Of a stretch of 64,000 nucleotides of DNA, positions 53,113-62,580 are shown one piece after another; position 1 is the first letter of the stretch, and each line of letters starts with the position of its first letter. The DNA lies in assembly GCA_030743005.1 (NCBI GenBank), contig JASLTG010000005.1, positions 61,592-125,591 on the forward strand. Reading direction: 5' to 3'. The notes under the pieces were generated by a model, which ran no database searches, was not told the DNA's origin, and saw nothing but the letters and a program-made list of their open reading frames with translations. The position numbers and the translations under genes were made by a program. Source of the stretch: Acidimicrobiales bacterium (GTDB lineage: Bacteria; Actinomycetota; Acidimicrobiia; Acidimicrobiales; Poriferisodalaceae).

Positions 53113-53706
53113 CTAGCGGGTACTTGGAAGCCAACCCGATCTTTCAGTTTCGTAACCGTCGATCGAATCTTCGCTTCGGAGAGTGATCCCGATGTCGTCG
53201 AGTCCTTCAAGGAAACGTTCCCTTGTAGCGTCATCCATCGGGAAGTCTTCCTCTAGTCCGATCGCCGGAACCAGCACCTTTAGTCGTTCGACATCAACAG
53301 TGACTGATAGGTCCGGGTCTTGATGGAGTGCTTCTCTCAGCTTAGAAGCCCCGTCCTCGCTGATTTGGCACGGAATCAGGCCGTTCTTTGTCGCATTGTT
53401 TCTAAAAATGTCGCCGAACCGGGGAGAGATCACGGCCATGAATCCGTAATCCATAAGCGCCCAGACCGCATGTTCGCGTGACGATCCAGTTCCAAAGTTG
53501 GACCCTGCTACCAAGATTGATGCACCAGCGTAATTTTCATCGTTCAGGATGAAATCTCGATCGTCTCGCCACTCGGAGAACAATCCCTTTCCAAACCCGG
53601 TGCGCTCAACTCGTTTCAGCCAGTCGCTTGGGATGATCTGGTCCGTGTCAACGTCACTTCGATCAAGAGGGACTGCCTGTCCTTCATGTACTCGAACTGC
53701 TTGCAT
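53113..53706 (-). CDS. leuD: 3-Isopropylmalate dehydratase, small subunit
   Basis: 197 residues. DRSDVDTDQIIPSDWLKR, SNFGTGSSREHAVWAL and FRNNATKNGLIP are typical. It forms the LeuCD enzyme that isomerises isopropylmalate (and citramalate). The ATG at 53706 follows AGAGGAA and lies 13 bases after the leuC stop. Convergent with serA with 19 bases between. Confidence 0.96.
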   Translation of the reverse strand: MQAVRVHEGQAVPLDRSDVDTDQIIPSDWLKRVERTGFGKGLFSEWRDDRDFILNDENYAGASILVAGSNFGTGSSREHAVWALMDYGFMAVISPRFGDIFRNNATKNGLIPCQISEDGASKLREALHQDPDLSVTVDVERLKVLVPAIGLEEDFPMDDATRERFLEGLDDIGITLRSEDSIDGYETERSGWLPSTR

Positions 53707-53719
53707 CGCTATTCCTCTT

Positions 53720-55123
53720 TCAGTCCAGATCGTCTGGGGTTGCGAAGGTGCCGGCAATAGCGCTTGCTGCAGCTACTGCGGGTGAAACGAGGTGTGTTCG
53801 TCCGCCACGCCCCTGTCTACCTTCGAAATTTCGGTTTGAGGTTGACGCTGAACGTTCACCTGGCTCCAACTTGTCGGGATTCATAGCCAAACACATTGAG
53901 CACCCTGGTTCGCGCCAGTCAAAGCCAGCATCTTTGAACACTTGGTCAAGTCCTTCCGCTTCAGCTTGAGCTTTAACTTCGAAAGAACCTGGAACTACTA
54001 GTGTCCGAACTCCCTGCTTTACTTGTCTTCCCTCGGCGACTTCAGCAGCTAAACGAAGATCCTCGATCCTAGAGTTGGTGCAGGACCCGATAAAGACGGT
54101 ATCTACTGAGACGTCGCTCAGTTTGGCTCCAGCCGTCAAACCCATATATTCCAGGGCCCGTTCAGCGGTCCCGGCCTCCACCGGATCTGAATAAGCCTCT
54201 GGTCCCGGGATCGGTGCGCTGATAGGTATGACGTGGGCAGGGTTCGTACCCCAGGTGACGTGGGGTTCCAGTTGAGTTGCGTCGATGTCGACTGACTTGT
54301 CGAAGACAGCATCGCTATCTGTTACTAAATTATTCCATTCAGTCACAGCGTCATCCCAGTCTTTTCCTTGAGGAGCATGTGGTCGACCCTCCAAGTAAGA
54401 GAAAGTCACGTCGTCAGGAGCTATTAGGCCGGCCTTGGCGCCTGCTTCGATTGACATATTGCATACTGTCATTCGACCTTCCATTGATAAGGCCCGGATT
54501 GCTGAGCCGCGATATTCAATGATGTGACCGATCCCGCCACCGGTCCCTATTCGCCCGATAATGGCTAAGACGATGTCTTTCGCTGTCACCCCTGCAGGAA
54601 CGTCACCTTCGACGTTAACTGTCATCGTGCTAGGTCGACTTTGGGGGAGAGTCTGGCTAGCAAGTACATGCTCTACCTCCGACGTACCAATCCCAAACGC
54701 TAAAGCTCCGAATGCGCCGTGAGTTGAAGTGTGGCTATCTCCACACACCACAGTCATCCCCGGCAAAGTGAGCCCTTTTTCCGGTCCGATGACGTGGACT
54801 ATGCCCTGACCGGGATGACCCATTGGGTACAGCTGGATACCAAATTCCTCACAGTTATCTCTTAGTACCTCAACCTGTTTTCTGCTGATCTCATCTGCTA
54901 TCGGCAGATGAATATCTTCTGTAGGGACATTGTGATCCTCAGTGGCTACCGTCAAATCGGGTCGACGGACACTTCTGCCGTTCAGTCTTAAACCATCGAA
55001 AGCCTGAGGGGAAGTCACCTCATGAATGAGGTGAAGGTCTATGTACAACAGATCGGGCAGACCGTCGCCGCTCCGTACTACGTGACGTTCCCATACCTTG
55101 TCGCTAAGGGTCTTACCGGACAT
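53720..55123 (-). CDS. leuC: 3-Isopropylmalate dehydratase, large subunit
   Basis: 467 residues with a 4Fe-4S cluster. [45 protein letters not shown] in pieces, and cluster cysteines in [13 protein letters not shown] and [11 protein letters not shown]. In a bacterium with CimA, LeuCD also works in the citramalate route to isoleucine. AAAGGA precedes the ATG. Confidence 0.97.
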   Translation of the reverse strand: MSGKTLSDKVWERHVVRSGDGLPDLLYIDLHLIHEVTSPQAFDGLRLNGRSVRRPDLTVATEDHNVPTEDIHLPIADEISRKQVEVLRDNCEEFGIQLYPMGHPGQGIVHVIGPEKGLTLPGMTVVCGDSHTSTHGAFGALAFGIGTSEVEHVLASQTLPQSRPSTMTVNVEGDVPAGVTAKDIVLAIIGRIGTGGGIGHIIEYRGSAIRALSMEGRMTVCNMSIEAGAKAGLIAPDDVTFSYLEGRPHAPQGKDWDDAVTEWNNLVTDSDAVFDKSVDIDATQLEPHVTWGTNPAHVIPISAPIPGPEAYSDPVEAGTAERALEYMGLTAGAKLSDVSVDTVFIGSCTNSRIEDLRLAAEVAEGRQVKQGVRTLVVPGSFEVKAQAEAEGLDQVFKDAGFDWREPGCSMCLAMNPDKLEPGERSASTSNRNFEGRQGRGGRTHLVSPAVAAASAIAGTFATPDDLD

Positions 55124-55175
55124 CTAGATCCTTTGGTTTCGTGCTACTGCGCCACGAGGGCATTACATCACTGTG

Positions 55176-56090
55176 TCAGTCAGTGCCTGCCTCGGTCCAG
55201 TTGGACTTTGTCAAGACATCTGTGATTGCTGATAAAAGGGCCTCTCGAAAGGCTTGAGGCTTACCAACGCAGGCCGTGTGACTGCCCTCTACTTCATGGC
55301 TAGTTGCCCCCGGAATCACTTCAAGCATCTCGCGTTGTCGCGATACCGACACAACCTCGTCGCTTGTGGTTATGACCGCCGACACAGGAATATCGATCGT
55401 CCGAAGCCAGCGTCGACTGTCGAATAATCCGATGCGGTGACCAGCCTGGATGAGCTTCAGAGGATCATGGCGACGTAACTCGCCGATGGCCCATTGGCGG
55501 AGGTCTTTACCTGACTTTCCTGTGAGAAGCTGACTACCAATCAGTTGGCGTAATGCCCTAGGGATTACCTTCGCTGCTTGAGCCAAAGTGCCGATCACAG
55601 CGAATCGAACATGATCCTGTTTTGTAGTGCTGAAAGAAGCGGCCGTTGCGCACATCACAAGACCAAACACTCGCTTCGGATGTCGTCTCCAGATGAGTTG
55701 AGCTATTGGCCCGCCCATTGAATATCCGACAGCTATGACACGATCTATTCCGAGTTCGTCGAGAAGGGCGACAGCGTCATCAGCGCAATCGGTTAAACGA
55801 AAAGGTCTCCGGGAACGGATACCGCGACCGTGGCCACGATGATCCAGAGCGACCAAACCGTACTTACCGTCTAACGCTGAATAGCTGCTGTACCAATTGA
55901 GGTCAGCCGTTGCCGTCCAGCCATGAAGCAACAGAATTGTTGGAGCGCCGGGTGGGGCTTCAACTACTCGAGCGAAAGTACGTCCGCGTCCCGGCAGTTC
56001 ATAGTGACGTCCTCGCGGTAGAACCAAACGGTTTTGTTGATCGTCTTGCTGTGATGCTTCTCTGGGAGCAATTGCTGCGTCACCGCTCAT
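55176..56090 (-). CDS. Alpha/beta hydrolase
   Basis: 304 residues. The oxyanion region LLLHGWTATADLNW, nucleophile GYSMGGPIAQLIWRR, acid around VITTSDEVVSV and histidine in VEGSHTACVGKP complete the triad. No signal peptide. The first 30 residues are polar and Arg-rich. Between greA and leuC on the same strand, 9 bases after greA. Substrate unknown. Confidence 0.88.
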   Translation of the reverse strand: MSGDAAIAPREASQQDDQQNRLVLPRGRHYELPGRGRTFARVVEAPPGAPTILLLHGWTATADLNWYSSYSALDGKYGLVALDHRGHGRGIRSRRPFRLTDCADDAVALLDELGIDRVIAVGYSMGGPIAQLIWRRHPKRVFGLVMCATAASFSTTKQDHVRFAVIGTLAQAAKVIPRALRQLIGSQLLTGKSGKDLRQWAIGELRRHDPLKLIQAGHRIGLFDSRRWLRTIDIPVSAVITTSDEVVSVSRQREMLEVIPGATSHEVEGSHTACVGKPQAFREALLSAITDVLTKSNWTEAGTD

Positions 56091-56099
56091 CGAAAATCT

Positions 56100-56567
56100 T
56101 TATGCCTCGATAGCGATGATCTCGACGGACAAAGACCCTGCACCCGCTTCGTACTGAACTACTTGGCCGACGACACCACCTTCAAGAGCTTGACCTATAG
56201 GAGAGCCGGGGGAAATAACTTCCACACCCTCAACGCGTTCCTCTATAGAACCGAAAAGAAATTTTTCTGTTGTCTTCTCGCCCTCGAAACGGATTTCCAC
56301 CACGACACCCGGGTTGACCGAATCACTTGATGTTTGCTCGACAATTTCACAGTTCTCAAGGACTGAAGCAAGATGAAGAATCCGCCCCTCCATTTTCCCT
56401 TGCTCCTCTTTCGCAGCGTGGTAATCGCCGTTTTCTGATAGATCTCCAAGCAATCGGGCCTCTTCGATCTTGTCGGCAATGTCAATCCGACCGCGGGTAG
56501 TGAGATCTTTGAACTCATTGGCGAGACGAGCATGAGCTTCAGGAGAAAGGTGTTGCAATTCAGCCAC
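56100..56567 (-). CDS. greA: Transcription elongation factor GreA
   Basis: 155 residues. The N-terminal coiled coil carries the tip acidic residues (LGDLSENGDYHAAKEEQGKMEGRI in pieces), which help RNA polymerase cleave backtracked RNA. The C-terminal FKBP-like domain has ISPGSPIGQALEGG. GTG start with the -10 box 6 bases upstream, so the mRNA is probably leaderless. It is divergent from the leuB leader. Confidence 0.95.
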   Translation of the reverse strand: MAELQHLSPEAHARLANEFKDLTTRGRIDIADKIEEARLLGDLSENGDYHAAKEEQGKMEGRILHLASVLENCEIVEQTSSDSVNPGVVVEIRFEGEKTTEKFLFGSIEERVEGVEVISPGSPIGQALEGGVVGQVVQYEAGAGSLSVEIIAIEA

Positions 56568-56573
56568 CCCTAA

Positions 56574-56602
56574 AGCGTATCGAATTCGGCTTGAGGTGTG
56601 AA
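56574..56602 (-). promoter_or_regulatory. Candidate greA promoter (leaderless)
   Basis: On the minus strand TTCACA (56602-56597, 5 of 6 matches) and TACGCT (56579-56574) with a 17-base spacer. Six bases separate the -10 from the GTG of greA. Confidence 0.45.
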
Positions 56603-56640
56603 CTGCACCCTAGGTTTCTGCCCGCAGTTCAATAATCAGT

Positions 56641-56669
56641 TTGACGTGACGCTCTAAGTTGCCGACAAT
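56641..56669 (+). promoter_or_regulatory. Promoter of the leuB-cimA leader transcript
   Basis: TTGACG at 56641-56646 (5 of 6), a 17-base spacer and GACAAT at 56664-56669 (4 of 6). The leader GTG begins 8 bases after the end of the -10 box, at the expected transcription start. Confidence 0.6.
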
Positions 56670-56676
56670 AGAGGTT

Positions 56677-56712
56677 GTGAGGGCATACCTGACCGCCATC
56701 ATTATTTCGTAG
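56677..56712 (+). CDS. Leader peptide of the leuB-cimA operon
   Basis: 11-residue reading frame from GTG to TAG: MRAYLTAIIIS, with three consecutive Ile codons (ATC ATT ATT) just before Ser and the stop. The operon behind makes isoleucine precursors (cimA, leuB), so the codons match the end product. The promoter places the transcript start at the GTG, so no ribosome binding site is expected; AGAGG lies too close. An in-frame TTG at 56659 would give 17 residues with the same ending. The stop codon overlaps the first hairpin. Confidence 0.65.
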   Translation: MRAYLTAIIIS

Positions 56713-56735
56713 CGCACGCGTTTAACGTGTGCGCT
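56711..56735 (+). promoter_or_regulatory. Hairpin after the leuB leader peptide
   Basis: AGCGCACGCG (56711-56720) and CGTGTGCGCT (56726-56735) form a 10-base stem with one G-U pair and a TTTAA loop. Its left arm starts in the leader stop codon, so a ribosome paused on the Ile codons would probably cover it. Confidence 0.6.
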
Positions 56736-56739
56736 TATT

Positions 56740-56769
56740 GACCGTCCCTCGGGGGCGGTCTTTGTATTT
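56740..56769 (+). terminator. Intrinsic terminator in the leuB-cimA leader
   Basis: GACCGTCCC (56740-56748) and GGGGCGGTC (56752-56760) form a 9-base stem with one G-U pair, a TCG loop, and a TTTGTATTT tail. It lies between the leader peptide and leuB (start 56832), as expected for transcription attenuation. Confidence 0.7.
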
Positions 56770-56831
56770 ACTAGGGCTTCTTAGACCTGGCCCATCAACC
56801 TTTGTCCATAAACCGAACTAGGAGAAAGTAA

Positions 56832-57821
56832 GTGCCTCATAAGATCGCAGTTATAGGTGGAGACGGCATCGGACCCGAAGTGATCTCGGTAGCGCTTGAT
56901 GTTATGAGAGCAGCGGGAGCGGACCTAGACACGACTGACTTTCGTTTAGGTGGCTTCCGTTACCTCGAAGATGGGGTTGTTCTCCCCGACGAAACGCTTG
57001 AAGAGCTGCGTGCTTACGACGCGATTCTGCTGGGTGCCGTTGGCACTCCCGAAGTTCCCCCTGGAGTGATAGAGCGAGGGCTACTACTGAAAGCACGATT
57101 TGAACTTGACCTATACATCAATCTGAGGCCTTTCGTTCTTCCAGATGGTCACGAATTCGTGGTCATCAGAGAAAACACAGAAGGAACCTACGCGGGTGAA
57201 GGTGGTTTCCTTCGTAAAGGCACAGCTCATGAAATCGCTACCCAAGGCTCGGTGAACACTCGAAAAGGTGCAGAGCGTTGTATTCGTTATGGATTTGAGT
57301 TGGCTCAAAGCCGAGAGCGAAAGCACCTCACGTTGGTGCACAAGACCAATGTCTTGACATTTTCGGGAGATCTGTGGGAACGGACATTCGAAGAAGTAGC
57401 TGTGGAGTATCCCGATGTCGAAACCGCCTACAACCATGTTGATGCTGCCTGCATCTACTTCGTCGAAGATCCGACTCGCTACGAAGTTGTTGTGACCGAC
57501 AATTTGTTTGGAGACATCCTCACCGACCTCGGCGGTGCGGTTGCTGGTGGAATTGGGCTTGCATCATCAGCGAATCTCAACCCAGATCGCAGCGCTCCAT
57601 CACTTTTCGAACCCGTGCACGGCTCTGCTCCAGATATTGCAGGACAAGGACTGGCTAACCCAACAGCAGCAGTGCTGTCGGGTGCGATGATGCTCGAATT
57701 TTTGGGTGACGTCGAGACTGCTGAACGAGTCCGGGCGGCCTGCGACGGAATCCCAAGCAGCGGACCAACCGAAGAAATTGCTACAGCAATTCTTGGGAAC
57801 ATTTCTCAGGGGGCTCAATGA
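56832..57821 (+). CDS. leuB: 3-Isopropylmalate dehydrogenase
   Basis: NAD enzyme of leucine synthesis that also oxidises the methylmalate of the citramalate route. 329 residues, the shorter actinobacterial form. [52 protein letters not shown] and [20 protein letters not shown] are visible. GTG start after AGGAGAAAG. It overlaps cimA by 4 bases (ATGA). Confidence 0.96.
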   Translation: MPHKIAVIGGDGIGPEVISVALDVMRAAGADLDTTDFRLGGFRYLEDGVVLPDETLEELRAYDAILLGAVGTPEVPPGVIERGLLLKARFELDLYINLRPFVLPDGHEFVVIRENTEGTYAGEGGFLRKGTAHEIATQGSVNTRKGAERCIRYGFELAQSRERKHLTLVHKTNVLTFSGDLWERTFEEVAVEYPDVETAYNHVDAACIYFVEDPTRYEVVVTDNLFGDILTDLGGAVAGGIGLASSANLNPDRSAPSLFEPVHGSAPDIAGQGLANPTAAVLSGAMMLEFLGDVETAERVRAACDGIPSSGPTEEIATAILGNISQGAQ

Positions 57822-59464
57822 CCGAAGAAAACAACCAACCTTCACTTGATCGTCAAGGAGTTCGTGATGTCTCCTGGCCGGAGAAGGTCGAGATTTTCGA
57901 CACAACCTTGCGCGACGGGGTTCAGTTCGAAGGCATCTCGGTCTCTTCTGACGACAAACTAAAAGTGGCTCGACAACTCGACCATCTCGGGGTTCATTGG
58001 ATTGAGGGTGGGTGGCCAGGTTCCAACCCTAAAGACGAAGAATTCTTCCAACGCGCCGCGACTGAACTCGAACTCAACAACTCCCAACTCGTGGCATTTG
58101 GATCAACCCGTCGGCCTAAAGGCCGAGTAGACGAAGACCAAACCTTGTCTTCTCTGGTCGAAGCTGGAACTTCTACCGTTTGCATAGTCGGAAAATCATG
58201 GGATTATCACGTTACGGAGGCGTTGCGGCAGCCTTTAGACGAAGGTGTCGCAATGGTTGGCGACTCTGTCGAATTCTTGAAGGCTGAAGGCCTTCGCGTG
58301 TTCTTCGATGCAGAACATTTCTTCGATGGATACAAACGCAACCCGGAGTTCTCTCTTCAGGTTCTCGAAGCGGCAGCGGTTCAGGGAGCTGACTGCCTGG
58401 TTCTCTGTGACACCAACGGTGGATCATTACCTCACGAAGTCGAGAAAATCGTAGCTGACGTCGTACGACACTTCGATGGTGTCCAAATTGGAATGCACAC
58501 CCAAAACGACACAGGCTGCGCAGTTGCCAATGCGGTGGCGGGCGTAGTTGCTGGCGCCACGCATGTGCAAGGAACAATCAATGGGTACGGAGAGCGAACC
58601 GGTAACTGTGACAACACGGTACTGGTGCCGAATCTTACGTTGAAGATGGGGATCGAGACTCTGCCTGAAGAGCGCATTGAGAGACTGACGTCGGTGTCGC
58701 ACCATGTGGCTGAGCTAATGAACATGCCCCCACAACATCAGCAGCCGTATGTCGGCACATCAGCATTCGCTCATAAGGCCGGTCTACACACCAGTGCAAT
58801 TGCTCGGCGACCCGATAGCTATGAACACGTAGATCCGTCTGCTGTTGGAAACAGCACGAGGTTCTTGTTGGGTGACCTGTCAGGCCGCGCATCAGTCGAA
58901 CTAAAGGCTGAACAGTTAGGTATAGAAATTGAAGACAAACAAATGGTCGAAGTCGTAGAAGAAATGAAACGGCTAGAACATGAGGGTTACCACTTCGAAG
59001 TAGCGGACGCCTCACTAGAACTGATGATGCGGCGGGCTGCTGGGGAAGAGTTCAACTATTTCGATGTTGAATCATTCCGCGTGTTGGTGGAACGAGGACA
59101 AGATCGACAATTTGACACCGAAGCGACCCTACGAATAGTTGTGGACGGAGAACGTATGATCACCGTGGGAGAAGGCGACGGGCCAGTCAATGCTCTCGAC
59201 AACGCCTTCCGGAACGCAGTGATTGATATATATCCTGAACTATCTGAAGTTCACCTCACCGATTACAAAGTACGCGTCCTCGACACCAATCGCGGAACTG
59301 GCGCCGTGACCCGGGTATTAGTAGACAGCGCCGACTCAGAGTCGACATGGACCACTATTGGAGTATCCGAGAACATTATTGAAGCTTCGTGGCTCGCTCT
59401 TCGCGACGCATTGGTCTATGCGCTTTACCGGCACCGCGCACAGGGCGACAGTTCTCTAAACTGA
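57818..59464 (+). CDS. cimA: Citramalate synthase
   Basis: Condenses pyruvate and acetyl-CoA to citramalate, the first step of a threonine-independent route to isoleucine. 548 residues. [66 protein letters not shown] and [21 protein letters not shown] are characteristic of CimA (TIGR00977) rather than LeuA. The C-terminal regulatory domain (from about residue 430) could bind isoleucine. Same operon as leuB; the leader with Ile codons fits this function. Confidence 0.93.
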   Translation: MTEENNQPSLDRQGVRDVSWPEKVEIFDTTLRDGVQFEGISVSSDDKLKVARQLDHLGVHWIEGGWPGSNPKDEEFFQRAATELELNNSQLVAFGSTRRPKGRVDEDQTLSSLVEAGTSTVCIVGKSWDYHVTEALRQPLDEGVAMVGDSVEFLKAEGLRVFFDAEHFFDGYKRNPEFSLQVLEAAAVQGADCLVLCDTNGGSLPHEVEKIVADVVRHFDGVQIGMHTQNDTGCAVANAVAGVVAGATHVQGTINGYGERTGNCDNTVLVPNLTLKMGIETLPEERIERLTSVSHHVAELMNMPPQHQQPYVGTSAFAHKAGLHTSAIARRPDSYEHVDPSAVGNSTRFLLGDLSGRASVELKAEQLGIEIEDKQMVEVVEEMKRLEHEGYHFEVADASLELMMRRAAGEEFNYFDVESFRVLVERGQDRQFDTEATLRIVVDGERMITVGEGDGPVNALDNAFRNAVIDIYPELSEVHLTDYKVRVLDTNRGTGAVTRVLVDSADSESTWTTIGVSENIIEASWLALRDALVYALYRHRAQGDSSLN

Positions 59465-59470
59465 TCTTCT

Positions 59471-59995
59471 ATGGCAGCTCCCCGACACGTACCCTTGCCG
59501 CCGAGGGAAGAAGCGAGCACCTATCGGTCGCCCAATGTTGTCCCGTCAAGCTGGGTGAATCGTCGCCCCGGAGATCTTGACTCAGTGCAGCCAAGTGGCG
59601 GTTCGTTGGGCCACCAAGGCCCCGACCAAGGTTACGCGTTGCGTCTTTGTCGGAGTTTCAGAGAACAGCTTCACATCACCGAACATGAACACCTAGATGA
59701 TGTTGAACGTGGATGCGTTCAGATAGCTCTCAAGAGGGCATCCATATTCGGCCGGGCGCCGATAGTTCATGACCTGGAGATGGCATACCGAATCTGGGGT
59801 TTTCTTGATGCCTCTGCAGATACGGAACTACTCAGACAGCGGTCCCGGCTTTTTGAAGGGCTATCAGGGTCGCATCACTACTCAGAGGTGCGCCATCTAG
59901 TTGCCGCTGTTCCGACTAGAACCTTAAAGATGTCACCCAGCGACTTGGAAGAGCAGTATTCGACCGACTGGACGTCACTATTGGAGTTGTCATGA
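59471..59995 (+). CDS. Small protein of unknown function
   Basis: 174 residues, ATG start 6 bases after cimA. The N-terminal 55 residues are Pro/Ser/Gly-rich and probably disordered. Residues 58-150 look helical (RLCRSFREQLHITEHEHLDDVERGCVQIALKRASIFGR in pieces). No recognised domain. The stop overlaps the next start by 4 bases (ATGA). It forms a run with the next two genes. Confidence 0.75.
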   Translation: MAAPRHVPLPPREEASTYRSPNVVPSSWVNRRPGDLDSVQPSGGSLGHQGPDQGYALRLCRSFREQLHITEHEHLDDVERGCVQIALKRASIFGRAPIVHDLEMAYRIWGFLDASADTELLRQRSRLFEGLSGSHHYSEVRHLVAAVPTRTLKMSPSDLEEQYSTDWTSLLELS

Positions 59996-60579
59996 ACGAC
60001 CCAACACCTGATCGTGAATTACTTCGTCTTCATAGACGTGCATGTACAGATTTTGCTGCCCGCATGCGATTGCCAGCCTGGGAACACCTCCCTATGCCGT
60101 TAGCTGCTCCCATGAACGACCTGACAGTAGGTGACTTGCTCTGTCAGGTAGCCAACGGAAACCTATCGACTGCTGCCGAATTAACAGGGCAAGTCGTTCC
60201 AGAATCGGTTGACCTTGGAACCGAACCCACCAAAGTTGTTGTCGAATCGATCCGGACAGTCTTAACTGTCGCCTCAGCATTGGATCACCAATCGGGCTTC
60301 AGCCCCAAACGTCGGCAGTTGCTGTGGCAGCGAATAGTGGAACTCACCGTGCTCGGCTACGACCTCCAGCAGGCCATCAGGGCTGGGACAGGATTAGATG
60401 ACCTTCTTGTCGACCGGATATCTGTGATTGAGCCTGATGTCACTGTGTGGCCATCACTCGAGTCACTCGACTTCGATATATCGACGCCACCGGTACTGCG
60501 TCTCCTGGCCCAACATGGACGCCCCTCAGGTCTCTGGGTCGACCCTTCTGACCCCTCCTGTGGCACCGGACAGTGCTGA
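59992..60579 (+). CDS. Protein of unknown function, possibly DinB/MDMPI-related
   Basis: 195 residues, helical. The segment NDLTVGDLLCQVANGNLSTAAELTGQ resembles the DinB/maleylpyruvate isomerase fold (T-V-x-D-L-x-x-H), but the usual first histidine is not present (QVANGN). It overlaps the next gene by 7 bases. The last 20 residues include Cys-rich DPSCGTGQC. Function unknown. Confidence 0.65.
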   Translation: MNDPTPDRELLRLHRRACTDFAARMRLPAWEHLPMPLAAPMNDLTVGDLLCQVANGNLSTAAELTGQVVPESVDLGTEPTKVVVESIRTVLTVASALDHQSGFSPKRRQLLWQRIVELTVLGYDLQQAIRAGTGLDDLLVDRISVIEPDVTVWPSLESLDFDISTPPVLRLLAQHGRPSGLWVDPSDPSCGTGQC

Positions 60580-61157
60580 GTGAGCAGATCCCCGACGCAG
60601 CGTGGCTTCGGATTCATCAAATTGCCACAGCCGAAGTGGATTACCGAATCCGGCAAATTCTCCCCGAGTATTGGGAAGCATCAACCCCATGTGACGAATG
60701 GGATGTGTACGACCTAGTAGCTCATTGTGTCGTCGAAAATATGCGCGCATCTCGCATCCTTGAAGGCGCCCCATTTGAAGACGTCATGTCCATTACTGCC
60801 GAAGTAGCGGTTGAAGATCCCGAAATGGCGTGGGAAGTTTCGTGGCGAAATGTCGTTGCAGCATTCGCGGATGCTGACATAGAAGGACAGGTTGAACTAG
60901 GAGAGCAAGCGATACCAACTATCGAATTCCTTCGAATTCGGACCTGTGATCTGGCAGTTCATGCGTGGGATTTGGCTGTCGGACTAGGTGTAGATGACCG
61001 GATTGATGATGAGGTGGTGTCGGCTGCACTTGTTTGGGCCCGGGAGCGACGAGACCAAATGGCGCAGATGCCAGAACTCTTCGACCCGTCAAGATCCTCT
61101 TCTCCCGGCGCAGATGATCAAACTCAACTGTTAGAGATCTTCGGCAGGGAAGTCTGA
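60573..61157 (+). CDS. Maleylpyruvate isomerase-like/TIGR03086 family protein
   Basis: 194 residues, helical DinB-type fold. STPCDEWDVYDLVAHCVVENMRAS is the family motif with a metal-binding His, and DLAVHAWDLAVGLG supplies the later His region. Relatives include mycothiol-dependent isomerases. It follows the related gene with overlap and precedes gltX, but there is no direct link between them. GTG start. Confidence 0.8.
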   Translation: MLSEQIPDAAWLRIHQIATAEVDYRIRQILPEYWEASTPCDEWDVYDLVAHCVVENMRASRILEGAPFEDVMSITAEVAVEDPEMAWEVSWRNVVAAFADADIEGQVELGEQAIPTIEFLRIRTCDLAVHAWDLAVGLGVDDRIDDEVVSAALVWARERRDQMAQMPELFDPSRSSSPGADDQTQLLEIFGREV

Positions 61158-61188
61158 ACGAGCCAAATACTCTCGTACCCTCAAGCAT

Positions 61189-62490
61189 GTGAGTACCACT
61201 CGTCTTCGTTTCGCCCCAGCCCCGACGGGATCCCTTCATCTCGGCTCAGCGCGCACAGCACTATTTAATTGGCTTGTAGCGCAAGGGTCAGGAGGCCAGC
61301 TGATCCTTCGGATCGAAGACACCAATGCCGAGCTCACCCGGCCAGAGCTAATTGACAATATCTACCGATCTCTGGAATGGCTCCAAATTGGCTTTGACGG
61401 CGAACCGGTTAGGCAGAGCGAACGAACAGATTTGTACAACGATGCCGTTGAAGGATGGATATCGGACGGGCTGGCCTATGTCGATGACGGGGCGGTCCGT
61501 TTTCGTGTCCCATCTGAAGGCACCACATCGTGGAATGACACTGTTCGAGGAACCGTCATTTTCGAAAACCAACACATTGAAGACTTCGTCGTGAGAAGGG
61601 CGGACGGTACGGCCACCTTCTTCACCGCAAATGCGGTTGATGACTTCGATTTAGGGATAACCCATGTCGTGAGGGGAGAGGATCTTGTCAATGTGACCCC
61701 CAAGGTGATAATGCTGCGACAAGCTCTTGGAGCCCAGGACATGCCCGAGTTCGCGCACTTGCCGTTAATTGTGAACGAACAACGAAAGAAGCTTTCAAAA
61801 CGACGAGACGACGTTGCTCTCGAGAGTTATCGAGAACGAGGTGTTCTAGCAGCCGCAATGGTTAATTACTTGGCCTTACTTGGCTGGGGCCCACCTGATG
61901 ATATTGAAGTGCGCCCAATCGAAGAAATAGCTGCATTGTTTCAGTTGGCAGACGTCAATCCATCTCCCGCAATGTTTGATGTCAAGAAGTTGGAATCGAT
62001 TAATGGCGACTACATCCGTGCGATGACACAAGAAGAATTCTCTGAGGCTTTAACTCCTTGGCTGAAGAACGAGATCTGGGGTTCCTCTGTTGATCATGAC
62101 CGGTTGTCGCAAGTGGCTCCTCTGGTGCAGGAACGCACTCGCGTGTTGTCCGAAGGGCCACCGCAGTTAGATTTCTTTTTTCTCGAAACACCTGAAATTG
62201 ATCAAAGTGCTTGGGAGAAGGTTATGACGACAGCTGAAGCGCCATTAATTCTCGAATCCGCGAAAATGGCGTTTGCGACCCTGGAGTGGGATGTGGATGT
62301 CTTGCATGAAAGCTTGCGTGCCATAGGCGAATCACATGACATGAAGCTGGGTAAAGCTCAAGCACCGATCCGGGTGGCAGTGACCGGTCGACTGGTCGGC
62401 CCACCCTTGTTCGAATCGATGCATGCGTTGGGACGTGAAACAGTCCTAGAGCGAATTGCTGCAGCTCATACCAAACTTGGTGCGACGTAG
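61189..62490 (+). CDS. gltX: Glutamyl-tRNA synthetase
   Basis: Class I synthetase of 433 residues, shorter than the usual 460-490. HIGH-type motif APTGSLHLGSARTALFNW, ILRIEDTN, and the KMSKS-type motif KKLSKRRDD. With gatCAB present, it may be non-discriminating and charge tRNA-Gln with Glu. GTG start with TACCCT 7 bases upstream; the mRNA may be leaderless. A tRNA-Gln gene follows after about 90 bases. Confidence 0.95.
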   Translation: MSTTRLRFAPAPTGSLHLGSARTALFNWLVAQGSGGQLILRIEDTNAELTRPELIDNIYRSLEWLQIGFDGEPVRQSERTDLYNDAVEGWISDGLAYVDDGAVRFRVPSEGTTSWNDTVRGTVIFENQHIEDFVVRRADGTATFFTANAVDDFDLGITHVVRGEDLVNVTPKVIMLRQALGAQDMPEFAHLPLIVNEQRKKLSKRRDDVALESYRERGVLAAAMVNYLALLGWGPPDDIEVRPIEEIAALFQLADVNPSPAMFDVKKLESINGDYIRAMTQEEFSEALTPWLKNEIWGSSVDHDRLSQVAPLVQERTRVLSEGPPQLDFFFLETPEIDQSAWEKVMTTAEAPLILESAKMAFATLEWDVDVLHESLRAIGESHDMKLGKAQAPIRVAVTGRLVGPPLFESMHALGRETVLERIAAAHTKLGAT

Positions 62491-62580
62491 AGCAGGCACT
62501 GGGTGCTCGCATGTGAGCGTTGTTTGTTGGCCCAAATGAGCGCGCTACCCTGACCGTTCTGCTCTACTGAGCCCATCCGA

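Noticed and set aside
62490..62508. Hairpin after gltX as a terminator
   Set aside because: Only a 5-base stem GAGCA/TGCTC with a 9-base loop and a tail that is not U-rich enough.
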